From: DATFVA01 sp963764235
Lineage (GTDB): Bacteria; Bacteroidota; Ignavibacteria; Ignavibacteriales; Ignavibacteriaceae
Reading direction: 5' to 3'
Assembly: GCA_963764235.1 (NCBI GenBank)
Contig: CAVXRO010000014.1
Span: 862,300 to 926,299, forward strand
DNA: 64,000 nucleotides
Position numbers and translations under genes: made by a program. Below the pieces are notes generated by a model. That model worked only from the letters and a program-made list of their open reading frames with translations, was not told where the DNA came from and ran no database searches. Below are positions 16,462 through 25,067 of this stretch, piece after piece; the first letter of the stretch is position 1; every line of letters starts with the position of its first letter.

Positions 16462-19351
16462 ATGAAGGGATTAAACTTTTTTACATCGCGGGGAATAAGC
16501 AGAATAATTTTGTTTTTTATTATCCTTAGTTTTTCTCCGACGTTTGGTCAGTCGAACCGGATATTTTTAAAAATACATGGTATGGATTTAACACAGGAAC
16601 TTACGATAATGGAAGATATCCTAACTCACTTAGAACCGCAGACCTTGATAATGACGGGGATATTGATGCGGCAGTGTCACAAGGACCCTTCGGCAATGGC
16701 TTCGCCGTTATTTTTAACGATGGCAGCGGTTTTTTTAGTTCACCGGTTCATTATTCTTCATCAAAACCTACTTACGATATTACGCTGGCGGACCTTAACG
16801 GTGACGCCTTTATTGATGTTGTAGTTTCAAATACAGGAGCAAACTGGGAAGGTAATTCAATTTCTGTATTCTTTAATAATGGTGACGGAACATTTGGTTC
16901 ACCTGAAAACCTGGTTAGCGGGGCGGGACCTATTGGATTGTGTACTGCAGATTTCGATCTTGACGGTGATCTCGATATAGCTGCTTCTAATTATGGCTAT
17001 CTGGGACAAGGAAATACTGTTTCCGTCTTTTTTAATGACGGGATCGGAAATTTTGGTGGTCAGGTTACTTTTCCTTCCGGAAACGGTCCGTATAAAATTG
17101 CATGCGGCTTAATTGATGGAGATAATTTCCCTGATATCGTAACAGCAAATGCAGAACAAAAAATGAATGTACTGCTGAATAACGGAAGCAGCGACTTCAG
17201 CAGCAGGACGGAATATAATGTATTCTCGCAAGTCGCCGGAGATTTTTATCAATCGGTGACGCTCGCTGATGTAGATAACGACGGTGATGTTGATGCCCTT
17301 TATTCAAGCACTGGTTCCCAGGCATCAGGAAATCCTGCCGTTGCTCTGCTACGTAATTCGGGTGATGGAACGTTCAATGCTCCAACAGCAATTGAACTAA
17401 CTAGCTACTCAGGAAGCGCCTTGAATGTTGAGGTTGGTGACGTAAACGGAGATGGATGGAATGATATAATCGGTGCTTCATTTGACGGAAGGAATACCGA
17501 TGGTTTCCAGGTTATTTTGAATAATGGTTCCGGCGGATTCTTAACTAATTCACTTTATCCGGCCGGACAGGCGACCTTTAGTATCTCTATAGCCGATTTG
17601 AATAACGACGGGACAATGGATGTTCTTACTGCTGACAATTATTCGATGGAGGTAACGGTCCGTCTAAATCCTGGGAACGGGGTATTTTTTATTCCCGGAC
17701 TATACACAACTAACCCTATAGCCGGGTCGCTTGACGCGGCTGATATCGACCTTGATGGAGACCTGGATGTAGTAACATCAGCGTGGGGACGCGCGGGTGT
17801 GGGCTCCCAGGTCGCTGTTCTCAAGAATAATGGTGATGGCTCATTCGGGTCAGCCGTAACTTATATTGAAAGGAGCGGTGGAGTGCAGGCTAAATTCAGA
17901 GATCTTAATAATGATGGTTATCCTGATTTAATATTTGCAACTTCAATAAGTTCTCCTCCCTATGATTTCCATACTGCAATCAATAATGGCGACGGAACAT
18001 TCGGCAGCAGTGCAGACCTGGCCTGTGGGTTCCTGCGGATGGTCTGATATTGATGCATTTGACGTGGATAATGATGGTGATCTTGATGCGGTTATAACTG
18101 AATGGCTGGGATGTCCGGACGTACCGGAATCAAACCGAAGAATATTTATCAGCAAAAATAACGGCAATGGAACATTCGGATCTGCTTATTTATATAATAG
18201 TTGATCCATTCCCCGCTACTCTGGCAGGAAAAGATCTTAATGGTGACGGTATAATTGACCTGGTTACAGGACATTCCAATTCTATTGATGTATCGATTGG
18301 GACGGGTAATGGCCAATACCTACCCCCGGTTGTCTATGCAACTGAATTAAATCCGCAGGATATTGTAATCGATGACTTTAATAATGACGGCGAATTTGAT
18401 ATTGCGGCAAGTACTTTCAGCTCAGTATCTGGTATGTCTATACTTAAAGGCAACGGAGACGGTACCTTCCAGGCAGCCCAGAATTATAACGGCGCATATT
18501 CACCTGATCTTCTTAATGTTGCGGGAATTGCTTCAGGGGATATTGACGGAGATATGGATCGCGACATTATTGTGGCAAATGAGGCTTCAAATGATTTGTC
18601 TATTTATTTCAATAATGGAGACGGCACTTTCAGTTATCATATGAGAGCTGGTGTTTACTGGGGTGCTACATCCCCTGTATTCGCAGACTTTTCTGGTGAC
18701 GGACTTAATGATGTAGCCGCCCTGGTTACTCTTCCGCCCGGAGGATTTACCAGTGCAGTGACAGTAATTGAAGGTAAATATGGTGTCGTTCCTGTTGAAC
18801 TTTCAGCATTCAGCGCTTTTTTGAATGAGAACACCGTAATGCTTTCCTGGACAACCTCAACTGAAGTTAATAACCGGGGTTTTTATATTGAAAGAAAAAC
18901 TTCGGCAAACTGGATGGAGATCGGATATATCGAGGGAAACGGCACAACATCAGAGCCCCATAATTATAATTATACTGATAACTCGCCGGATATCACGTCC
19001 AGAGAAAAAATTTATTACAGACTTAAACAGGTTGACTACAATGGACAATTCCAATATTCAAACCATGTAGAACTGGGGTTATCACCAAACACATATTATT
19101 TAAGCCAGAATTATCCGAATCCTTTTAATCCTTCAACTAATATCAAGTTCACAATTCCTGAAATAAGTAATGTTAAAGTTAAAATTTATGATGTTCTTGG
19201 AAATGAAGTAAGGACTTTGGTAAATGAAACAAGGAGTCCCGGAACTTATGAAATAAGATTTGATGCTTCTGAACTTTCTTCGGGTGTATATATATACTCA
19301 CTTGAAGCAGGGGCTTTTCATTCAGTAAAGAAAATGATCCTGCTGAAGTAA
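16462..19351 (+). pseudogene. large FG-GAP/VCBS-repeat secreted protein with T9SS domain, three frame breaks
   Basis: ATG at 16462 after AAAAGGAAAC, with a signal peptide ending SPTFGQ. About 12 FG-GAP/VCBS-type repeats follow, with calcium-binding DxDxDGxxD motifs (DLDNDGDIDAAV, DFDLDGDLDIAA, DVDNDGDVDALY, DLNGDGIIDLVT) that build an integrin-like beta-propeller. A PVELSAFSAFLNENTVMLSW domain and a T9SS tail (QNYPNPFNPSTNIKFTIPE, ending HSVKKMILLK) follow. The reading frame has to change three times, at about 16563-16573 (in a T5A5 run), 18019-18030 and 18187-18205. The 457- and 394-residue pieces are otherwise clean. Real decay or indel errors; the protein would be displayed at the cell surface. 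Confidence 0.8.
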
Positions 19352-19405
19352 AAAAGATTTTCCTCATAGTAACGGTAAATGGTCACAAAGAAGATTGGTG
19401 TTTTA

Positions 19406-19428
19406 CAAAGGGAGCTAAGCTCCCTTTG
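19406..19428. terminator. stem-loop between convergent genes
   Basis: CAAAGGGAGC (19406-19415) pairs perfectly with GCTCCCTTTG (19419-19428) around a 3-nt loop. It lies between the convergent FG-GAP and esterase genes and probably acts in both directions. No strong T-run on either side. Confidence 0.5.
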
Positions 19429-19462
19429 AGGACCTAATTTATGTCCCAACTCTTTGCTTCTT

Positions 19463-20920
19463 TTACCTGAGAATAACCATCTTCCTTACCGCTGAATATT
19501 CTCCGGCTTCAATTCTGTAGAAATAAATACCGCTTGAAAGATCAGGCATAGAAAATACTGCCTCGTTCATTCCTGCATGTCTGTATTCATCTAAAACGGC
19601 TGCGGCTTCTCTCCCGAGGGCATCAAAAACCTTCAAAGTAACCCTGCCAGGCTGCTTTGAATACCAGGTGATCTTAGTTGAGGGATTGAACGGATTCGGG
19701 TAGTTCTGGTACAATATAAAGTCATCCGGAAAAAAACTTTTCTCCTGTTCGACATAAATAGGAGCAGACGGATAAAAATATTCCAGTATTCTGTCTGTCG
19801 ATGCCCTCCACAATCCCCAGCTGTGCCCTTCCGGCCTTTCAAGCCAATCAAGTTCGTAGCCTGCAGAAATCAGGTAATCCCTAAAAGATCTCATGTTCGG
19901 GTACAAGCCTTCATATGTACCCCAGATGGAACTCCATTCAATATCTTCTACAGGACCATTAATAATAAGATCATAAGCCTCATAATTGTTAGGCCAGAAT
20001 GCAGCCGAATGAAGTCCGCACAGTCCAAAAACCTCCGGGTGGTTATAGCTTATAAGTGCAGAGATATTCCCTCCGAAAGAATCGCCTATCACCAGCCTAT
20101 TTTTAGGACCAGCTTTGGTTTTATAATTTGTATCTATATATGGCACAAGCTCGTCGACAAAAAATAGTGTGTACTGGTTCCTCAAACTGCCGGCATATTC
20201 TTCATTCCGGTTATTGGGTGTAACAAAAATTCCGATAACGGGTTGAATTTTAGCACTGTCCAGCAAGTTATCCAAAACATTTGCGGACCTGCCGATTGTA
20301 ATATATTCCAGGCCATCCTGGAAATAAACAGCCGGGTAGCTTTGAGATGACAGAGTGTCATAACCCGGAGGGAGATAAATATATAGTTGATAGTTCGTGC
20401 CAACATTCGCACTGTATATCGATTTAGTGTCCAGCGTCCCGTGTTGGATCCCGGCATTATACTGGATTTCCCATGGCTGTACATACAGAGGCATCGAGAG
20501 TTCAGAATTGGGACCGAATCCTCCCTGGCACACATCAGGGTTTTCAGGATCCAGTATCCAGGTACTGCCGTTCAGTACAAATTTATAATCAAGGCGGGCA
20601 TCCAGCTCGAAAATTTCCGAACGGTACCAGAGGTCAGTCTGGTAAAGTTTTGTCATCGGCCAGGCAGTCATATCCCAGTCATTAAAATCACCAGGAACAG
20701 TCACAGTATTCTCATTCACCTGGTAAAGAAAGTTTGCCGTTGAATCCTCGAGAAAAGGGATACCGACCGTCCGGGCATAAGTCATAAAGCTGTCAACAGC
20801 AGCCTGTTTAGCCGCAGGGTTGCCAAGTGAATTAACGTAGTTTATAAAATCCTGAAACTGGCTTTGCGCCATAAGAACGGAAGTGAAGGAAAATAATAAT
20901 ATGAACAGCAGACGTTTCAT
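19463..20920 (-). CDS. secreted esterase (enterochelin-esterase-like) with T9SS sorting domain
   Basis: A protein of about 485 aa starting at MKRLLFILLFSFTSVLMAQ (ATG at 20920, preceded by GGGGAGG; the frame is open 16 codons further but without a ribosome site). After the signal peptide comes an early-set/CBM48-like domain (NTVTVPGDFNDWDMTAWPMT). The esterase-D-type alpha/beta hydrolase follows, with nucleophile elbow LVIGDSFGGNISAL and a His in RPEGHSWGLWR. The C-terminus is a T9SS sorting domain (NYPNPFNPSTKITWY, ending VRKMVILR). The enzyme should be exported to the surface and cleave an ester, possibly on a polysaccharide or siderophore. Unlike the two other T9SS cargo genes it is intact. 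Confidence 0.85.
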   Translation of the reverse strand: MKRLLFILLFSFTSVLMAQSQFQDFINYVNSLGNPAAKQAAVDSFMTYARTVGIPFLEDSTANFLYQVNENTVTVPGDFNDWDMTAWPMTKLYQTDLWYRSEIFELDARLDYKFVLNGSTWILDPENPDVCQGGFGPNSELSMPLYVQPWEIQYNAGIQHGTLDTKSIYSANVGTNYQLYIYLPPGYDTLSSQSYPAVYFQDGLEYITIGRSANVLDNLLDSAKIQPVIGIFVTPNNRNEEYAGSLRNQYTLFFVDELVPYIDTNYKTKAGPKNRLVIGDSFGGNISALISYNHPEVFGLCGLHSAAFWPNNYEAYDLIINGPVEDIEWSSIWGTYEGLYPNMRSFRDYLISAGYELDWLERPEGHSWGLWRASTDRILEYFYPSAPIYVEQEKSFFPDDFILYQNYPNPFNPSTKITWYSKQPGRVTLKVFDALGREAAAVLDEYRHAGMNEAVFSMPDLSSGIYFYRIEAGEYSAVRKMVILR

Positions 20921-21091
20921 GTTTTTTGTCCTCCCCGGACTAAAATAATTTCCATCCTGAAATTGCAATTTATAATAAAAAGAAACAATAAAATATAGAT
21001 TGGGTTGAAATCCTTTGCAATTAAAGGCACATTATTGTAGGCGGAGTGACGATCCCTCGGTAAAATCGGGACAGGTTGGCAAATGTAGGAG

Positions 21092-21658
21092 TTAGATCCT
21101 CAGCGAACCGCGGAATCCTCTTGCGGCATAATATGATTCTGCTCCGTTATGATATGTAAAAACAGTATCATAGCGCCTGTCGCAAAAGATGGCTCCGCCG
21201 AGTTTCCTTATGTGATCAGGTGTTTTCACCCAGTTGGATGTTTTCAAATCGAATTTGCCCAGCTTTTGCAGCTCGCGGTATTGTTCTTCAGTTAAAAGCT
21301 CGATCCCTATTTCAGCTGCCGCATCAACCGCATTATTTTTAGGTTTGTTTTCTTTCCTCGATTCCAGAGCTGCACGATCGTAACAAAGACTTCTTCGACC
21401 TTTGGGACTTTCGATTGAACAGTCATAAAAAATGTATTCGCCCGTCTTTTTATCATAACCGATAACATCCGGTTCGCCGCCGGACCTTTCCATTTCATTG
21501 AGTGTCCATAACTTTTCAGGATTGCCTTCCAGCTTTGCTTCTGCTTTAGTCCATTCAAGCCCCTTATGTCGGTTCATATTTTTCTCAAAACGATCTTTCA
21601 GTATCCTGAGCAGTTCTTTACTTTGATCCGGTGTTAATTTCTTTTTTACATTTGCCAT
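21092..21658 (-). CDS. DUF4256 domain protein
   Basis: A 188-aa protein matching DUF4256 along its whole length: SKELLRILKDRFEKNMNRHK, a Trp-rich EWTKAEAKLEGNPEKLW, SGGEPDVIGYDKKTGEYIF and FYDCSIESPKGRRSLCYDR. The end RYDTVFTYHNGAESYYAARG is also typical. No signal peptide, so cytoplasmic. No experimental function is known to me; the conserved Asp/Cys/Ser patch may be a catalytic or binding site. It is monocistronic. Confidence 0.8.
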   Translation of the reverse strand: MANVKKKLTPDQSKELLRILKDRFEKNMNRHKGLEWTKAEAKLEGNPEKLWTLNEMERSGGEPDVIGYDKKTGEYIFYDCSIESPKGRRSLCYDRAALESRKENKPKNNAVDAAAEIGIELLTEEQYRELQKLGKFDLKTSNWVKTPDHIRKLGGAIFCDRRYDTVFTYHNGAESYYAARGFRGSLRI

Positions 21659-21790
21659 AGTATTTAGTTTAGATAAGAGTTTATCAGATGAACAGTTAAA
21701 TATCGTCCTGGTTATTTTTACAAAGGCATTTTATTCAAAATATAAAAACCACTTTTCAAAAACAATTTCAATTTCATTATTCAGCCTGTT

Positions 21791-21860
21791 TTAAAGTCGT
21801 AAGGTGAAAACGGTTTCTTCACCAGCTTTAAAGGCGACCTTTTTGATATCATCAAGCGCA
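21791..21860 (-). pseudogene. remnant of the C-terminus of an NtrY-type histidine kinase
   Basis: The minus-strand frame ending at the stop 21791-21793 reads DIKKVAFKAGEETVFTLRL. The kinase encoded at 46281-47627 ends TSKAGEETVFTLRF, and the DNA is also similar (AAGGTGAAAACGGTTTCTTCACC in both). Only about 20 codons remain, without start or upstream kinase motifs. It records deletion of a second copy of such a kinase or an ectopic copy of its 3' end. Confidence 0.55.
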
Positions 21861-22046
21861 GTATAATAATAATATTTCGTTATTATATTTCATCGATCAG
21901 GTTCAGTGGACAAGGTCCGAGGAAGGGGGATGTCTCTTTTTTGATCTTCTTCATTTCTTTTACATATCTTTTACAATTTTTTGACAAATCCCGATAGCTG
22001 ATCTTTTATTCTTCTACCGGAAGAAAAATCGTTATCAGGTAATGAA
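21861..22046. other. upstream region of the SDR gene
   Basis: AT-rich DNA (TAATAATAATATTTCGTTATTATA near 21871-21895) forms an imperfect dyad. No gene is seen; it presumably holds the promoter of the SDR-UbiA pair. Confidence 0.35.
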
Positions 22047-22886
22047 ATGCTGCGAAATTGGTTAAAAAATAAAGTCATACTAGTCACAGGAGGCTCAGGC
22101 GGAATTGGCAATGCAATTGTCGACAAGCTGTCTTTTTATGAAGGCAATGTTGTTGCAGTTTATTATCGAAATCCGCCGGCTGATCCGTTATCCGATCGTA
22201 TCAGTTGGATTCAGGCAGACCTTACAAACGCAACTAACATTGAAAGGCTGATAAAATTTACTTTACGAAAATACGGGAAGATTGACGTCCTTATTAACAG
22301 CGCGGGATATCTGGAGCCCGGAGAATTTTCTGAGCTGGAAGTGAATCATTTAAAAAAAATGATTGATGTTAACCTGACCTCAACTCTCATAATCACAACT
22401 AAAATTTTAGCAGTAATGAAAACCCAGGGCTTTGGTCATATAATAAATATTGGCTCCCTAGGAGGTATCGTGCCTATGCCCTATTCGGCTGTTTACTGTG
22501 CGGCCAAATTCGCAATCAGAGGTTTTTCCTTTTCACTATCGGAGGAATTTAGGGGGACAGGAATAAGTCTAAGCCTCATCACGCCGGCTTCCGTTGCAAC
22601 AAGAATGCTTGATCATGAAGCTAGCGATAAAAGTACTGCAATAGCTTTCGTTGGAAATCCATTAAGTCCGATTGATACTGCCGAGGCTGTGCTAAAAGTA
22701 ATTTTAAAACCACAGGTTGAAGTAATAATTCCCAGGTTTAAGTCACTGGGATCAAAGCTCTTAACCTTTTCTCCTGTTCTTTTCCACCGCATTTATAGAA
22801 GATTTCACAAAATTGGTCTGGCCGGCAAGAAAAAATATACAAACAGGAACCGTAATTATCCATTATACCAGGGAGATGTGAGATGA
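22047..22886 (+). CDS. short-chain dehydrogenase/reductase (SDR)
   Basis: A 279-aa classical SDR. It has cofactor motif VTGGSGGIGNAIV (TGxxxGxG) near residue 15, NSAG at the end of beta-4 (VLINSAGYLEPGEF), Ser in NIGSLGGIVPMP, and the catalytic Tyr/Lys in YSAVYCAAKFAIRGF. It oxidises or reduces a hydroxyl/keto group with NAD(P)H. It overlaps the following UbiA gene by 4 bp (ATGA), so the two are translationally coupled and probably modify the same lipid or quinone-like product. Confidence 0.88.
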   Translation: MLRNWLKNKVILVTGGSGGIGNAIVDKLSFYEGNVVAVYYRNPPADPLSDRISWIQADLTNATNIERLIKFTLRKYGKIDVLINSAGYLEPGEFSELEVNHLKKMIDVNLTSTLIITTKILAVMKTQGFGHIINIGSLGGIVPMPYSAVYCAAKFAIRGFSFSLSEEFRGTGISLSLITPASVATRMLDHEASDKSTAIAFVGNPLSPIDTAEAVLKVILKPQVEVIIPRFKSLGSKLLTFSPVLFHRIYRRFHKIGLAGKKKYTNRNRNYPLYQGDVR

Positions 22887-23440
22887 ACACCTTATCAATT
22901 GAACAATATCCCGTTCTTTCAATCAGATTCATGAAAGCATATGTAATCACAATGAGACCATACCTGATGTTTGTGTCAGGAATAACCGGAATTGTCGGAA
23001 TGTCATTTTCTGCGGAACTGAACATTTTTAAAGCGGCCTTAATTTTCCTTGCGGGTTTTTTATCATATGGATTCGGACAGGCACTTACAGACTGCTTCCA
23101 GATTGATACTGATTCAATTTCTTCTCCCTACAGACCGCTTACCAGGGGAATTGTTAATAGAAATTATTTCCTGGCTATAAGTATAACCGGTTTGCTAACT
23201 TGCATTTCTGTATTTGTATACTTCAATCCTTTTAATATCGGACCTGGTATTCTGGCCGGAGCAGGACTCGCGACTTATACATATTTCAAACGAAAATGGT
23301 GGGCGGGGCCGTTTTATAACGCCTGGATTGTGCTTGTACTTTTTATAATGTCTTATTTTGCCGTCCGGGGAAAGGCGGTTATCAATTTCTCAGATATAAT
23401 TTTTACCGCTGCTTCAATAACTGTATTCATTGGCGAATAA
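22883..23440 (+). CDS. UbiA-family prenyltransferase, C-terminally truncated
   Basis: A 185-aa membrane protein with helices at about 25-45, 50-70, 92-112, 118-135 and 150-170. The first Asp-rich motif is visible as QALTDCFQIDTDSIS just before SPYRPLTRG, where UbiA enzymes bind the Mg-prenyl diphosphate. UbiA proteins usually have about 280-300 residues and a second DxxxD motif; here the frame ends at VFIGE. The next 250 bp hold disrupted coding-like pieces. It would transfer a prenyl group if complete. It starts within the SDR stop codon (ATGA). Confidence 0.7.
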   Translation: MNTLSIEQYPVLSIRFMKAYVITMRPYLMFVSGITGIVGMSFSAELNIFKAALIFLAGFLSYGFGQALTDCFQIDTDSISSPYRPLTRGIVNRNYFLAISITGLLTCISVFVYFNPFNIGPGILAGAGLATYTYFKRKWWAGPFYNAWIVLVLFIMSYFAVRGKAVINFSDIIFTAASITVFIGE

Positions 23441-23691
23441 AATATTTTATTTCGGAAAAAATATTTTCAGGAGATGGATCAAGTTTATGAGTAAACAATC
23501 CATACAGGAATCAATTCCGCAGTTCATTATTAAAGTACTTATCTCATCGATCATCTACTTCAAGCTTTCAATCTTTCAGAAACATCACGCAAAAGAGAGA
23601 GTTTTCAGCTGAAGATTATCTGGATTTTAGTTACATCAGAGGCCTATTCCACACTCCGGTTTGTGAGTATTTCACCCCGGGATTCATCTAA
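23441..23691 (+). pseudogene. possible decayed continuation of the UbiA gene
   Basis: After the UbiA stop, frames alternate. A piece from 23430 reads KIFYFGKNIFRRWIKFM, and another frame later reads ITQKREFSAEDYLDFSYI then RGLFHTPVCEYFTPGFI before TAA at 23689-23691. The last piece looks like real protein sequence but I cannot match it to UbiA. It may be the end of a further gene. Confidence 0.3.
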
Positions 23692-23733
23692 TTTTATCGT
23701 TAATTTTAACATTGTTTACTGGAAATATTTTTC

Positions 23734-24165
23734 CTACTTCGTGTTTAATTCTCTCATATAAGCAATTATATCCCTTAACTGCGGCTCTGTAAGTGATGGG
23801 TTCCCACCGAGGGGAGGCATAGCGACACCGGTACTATTTAACGGATCATTAGACGGTCTCCCCCTTTTAATAAACTCAAGCAGTTCTTTGTCAGATTCGC
23901 TTTTAACGAAATTACTCGTTGTCAAATCTTTGCCAAGGTTTGGGAGCCCTTTAGCATCCATACCATGACATGCTGAGCAGGTCTGATCAAAAAGTATTTT
24001 ACCATTGACCGCGTTCCCTTTCAATGATTTCACATCATTGCTTTGGACGTTATCAGTCTGGGGATGTTGCTTATCTCCCCCGTTGTTATTTTCACCGCAC
24101 TGAAACATCAGAAACATAATGACAGATATAAACAGTATAAAATATATTTTTTTAATTTGTCTCAT
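23734..24165 (-). CDS. class I cytochrome c lipoprotein
   Basis: A 143-aa protein. The N-terminal signal MRQIKKIYFILFISVIMFLM ends at a lipobox FQC (Cys23), then a Gly/Asn linker. The single heme site is CSACH (Cys63, Cys66, His67) and the distal Met is in GVAMPPLGGNPSLTEPQ, followed by the terminal helix RDIIAYMRELN. It is a small periplasmic electron carrier attached to a membrane. It follows the ferredoxin gene by 55 bp on the same strand and probably shares its transcript under the FNR-like box at 24593. It is a plausible electron donor to the neighbouring nitrite reductase. Confidence 0.85.
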   Translation of the reverse strand: MRQIKKIYFILFISVIMFLMFQCGENNNGGDKQHPQTDNVQSNDVKSLKGNAVNGKILFDQTCSACHGMDAKGLPNLGKDLTTSNFVKSESDKELLEFIKRGRPSNDPLNSTGVAMPPLGGNPSLTEPQLRDIIAYMRELNTK

Positions 24166-24220
24166 TAGAATTTTACCGATCAGATGTTATTATCAATTGA
24201 ATTTTTTGTTTTACCCTTAA

Positions 24221-24520
24221 TTACTTCTCTAAAAGTTCGAGTTTTCCTTTTTTGGCCAACAGCTCTTCATTATTTTCGACGTGATCCGGATCTTTAATTA
24301 TACAATCTACAGGACAGACGTTCATGCACTGAGGCTGATCATAAAAACCAACACACTCTGTACACTTATCCGGGACAATGTAAAAATAGTCAGTTGATAT
24401 AGGCGAATTCGATACCTTATTTAATTGCCAGTTCACCCCTCCCTCATAAATTGCAGTATTTGGACATTCAGGTTCACACGCACCGCAATTAATGCATTCA
24501 TCTGTTATTAAGAGTGCCAT
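24221..24520 (-). CDS. YfhL-type (Alvin) 2[4Fe-4S] ferredoxin
   Basis: A ferredoxin of about 99 aa. The first cluster motif is DECINCGACEPECPN. The second is CTECVGFYDQPQCMNVCPVD, with CxxC-x8-CxxxC spacing as in Allochromatium-type ferredoxins. I favour the ATG at 24520 because AAAGGAAG lies about 9 bases upstream; the ATG at 24529 would touch that ribosome site. It carries low-potential electrons in the cytoplasm. An FNR-type box lies 73 bp upstream, and cytochrome c follows in the same direction. Confidence 0.88.
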   Translation of the reverse strand: MALLITDECINCGACEPECPNTAIYEGGVNWQLNKVSNSPISTDYFYIVPDKCTECVGFYDQPQCMNVCPVDCIIKDPDHVENNEELLAKKGKLELLEK

Positions 24521-24592
24521 AATTCTCATCTTCCTTTAAAATCTTTTTATTTTACTTGTATGTAACTTATTAGTGAAGGGTTAGTTAGTCAT

Positions 24593-24604
24593 TGACTTAA
24601 GTCA
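24593..24604. promoter_or_regulatory. FNR-type box 1 (upstream of ferredoxin)
   Basis: TGACTTAAGTCA, a perfect 12-bp palindrome with TGAC-N4-GTCA core, 73 bp upstream of the ferredoxin start. A possible -7 element TAAGTTAC (24562-24569, minus) is centred 33 bp away, which would place the box near -41. Confidence 0.7.
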
Positions 24605-24659
24605 GTGTTTGAACAAATTATGAGAAGAAAATATTATTAATTACCAAAACCCCTATAAG

Positions 24660-24839
24660 TCAATTTCTGTTTTCTTTGCACACACAAAAATATCTGGGTA
24701 TTAATTGATTGAATAGATCACGGTAATATTTTCTCGCTATAATATGATCGTGACCCTTATATATAATTGCAATAAATTCATCTAATAGCTTTTCTATCTG
24801 GTCATTAAATTCCGGGGAAATTGGTTTATTCTGTTCCAT
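24660..24839 (-). CDS. small 59-aa protein of unknown family in the nitrite reductase locus
   Basis: A 59-codon frame starts at ATG 24839 (MEQNKPISPEFNDQIEKLL) and continues DEFIAIIYKGHDHIIARKYY to a C-terminus PRYFCVCKENRN. AGGT precedes the start. It is predicted to be mostly helical and cytoplasmic, with a HDH group and a CxC pair that could bind metal. Support for a real gene: it fills an otherwise empty gap, and an FNR-type box lies 68 bp upstream, the same spacing as the other three members of the locus, with a -7-like TAACCTTG 33 bp from that box. I do not recognise the family; a role in nitrite or NO metabolism is inference from context. Confidence 0.6.
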   Translation of the reverse strand: MEQNKPISPEFNDQIEKLLDEFIAIIYKGHDHIIARKYYRDLFNQLIPRYFCVCKENRN

Positions 24840-24906
24840 TTTTATTACCTATACGCTATTATCTTAAGTTCGTTACAAGGTTAAGCAGAAGGTTCCTGGT
24901 ACACAA

Positions 24907-24918
24907 TGACTTAGGTCA
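24907..24918. promoter_or_regulatory. FNR-type box 2 (upstream of the 59-aa gene)
   Basis: TGACTTAGGTCA matches the TGAC-N4-GTCA core with one base off the full palindrome, 68 bp upstream of the minus-strand 59-aa gene. A -7-like TAACCTTG lies at 24876-24883 (minus). Confidence 0.68.
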
Positions 24919-24980
24919 GCAATATCACCATTCTTTACCCGACCAAATATTCGTTTATACATTATTAAACTGAATTATAA

Positions 24981-24992
24981 TGACTTTAGTCA
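24981..24992. promoter_or_regulatory. FNR-type box 3 (upstream of nitrite reductase)
   Basis: TGACTTTAGTCA, 76 bp upstream of the nitrite reductase ATG. An extra TGAC half-site follows at 24994-24997. A -7-like CAAGTTTG (25016-25023) is centred 33 bp downstream, putting the box near -41. Confidence 0.7.
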
Positions 24993-25067
24993 ATGACTTG
25001 CTGGTACTTAAGAACCAAGTTTGAAGCGTATTAGAATTTCTTAAATAAATCTAAGTTCAGGAATAAT

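Noticed and set aside
16462..19351. Programmed frameshifting in the FG-GAP gene
   Set aside because: The three break points share no slippery heptamer with a downstream stem-loop; decay or sequence error is simpler.
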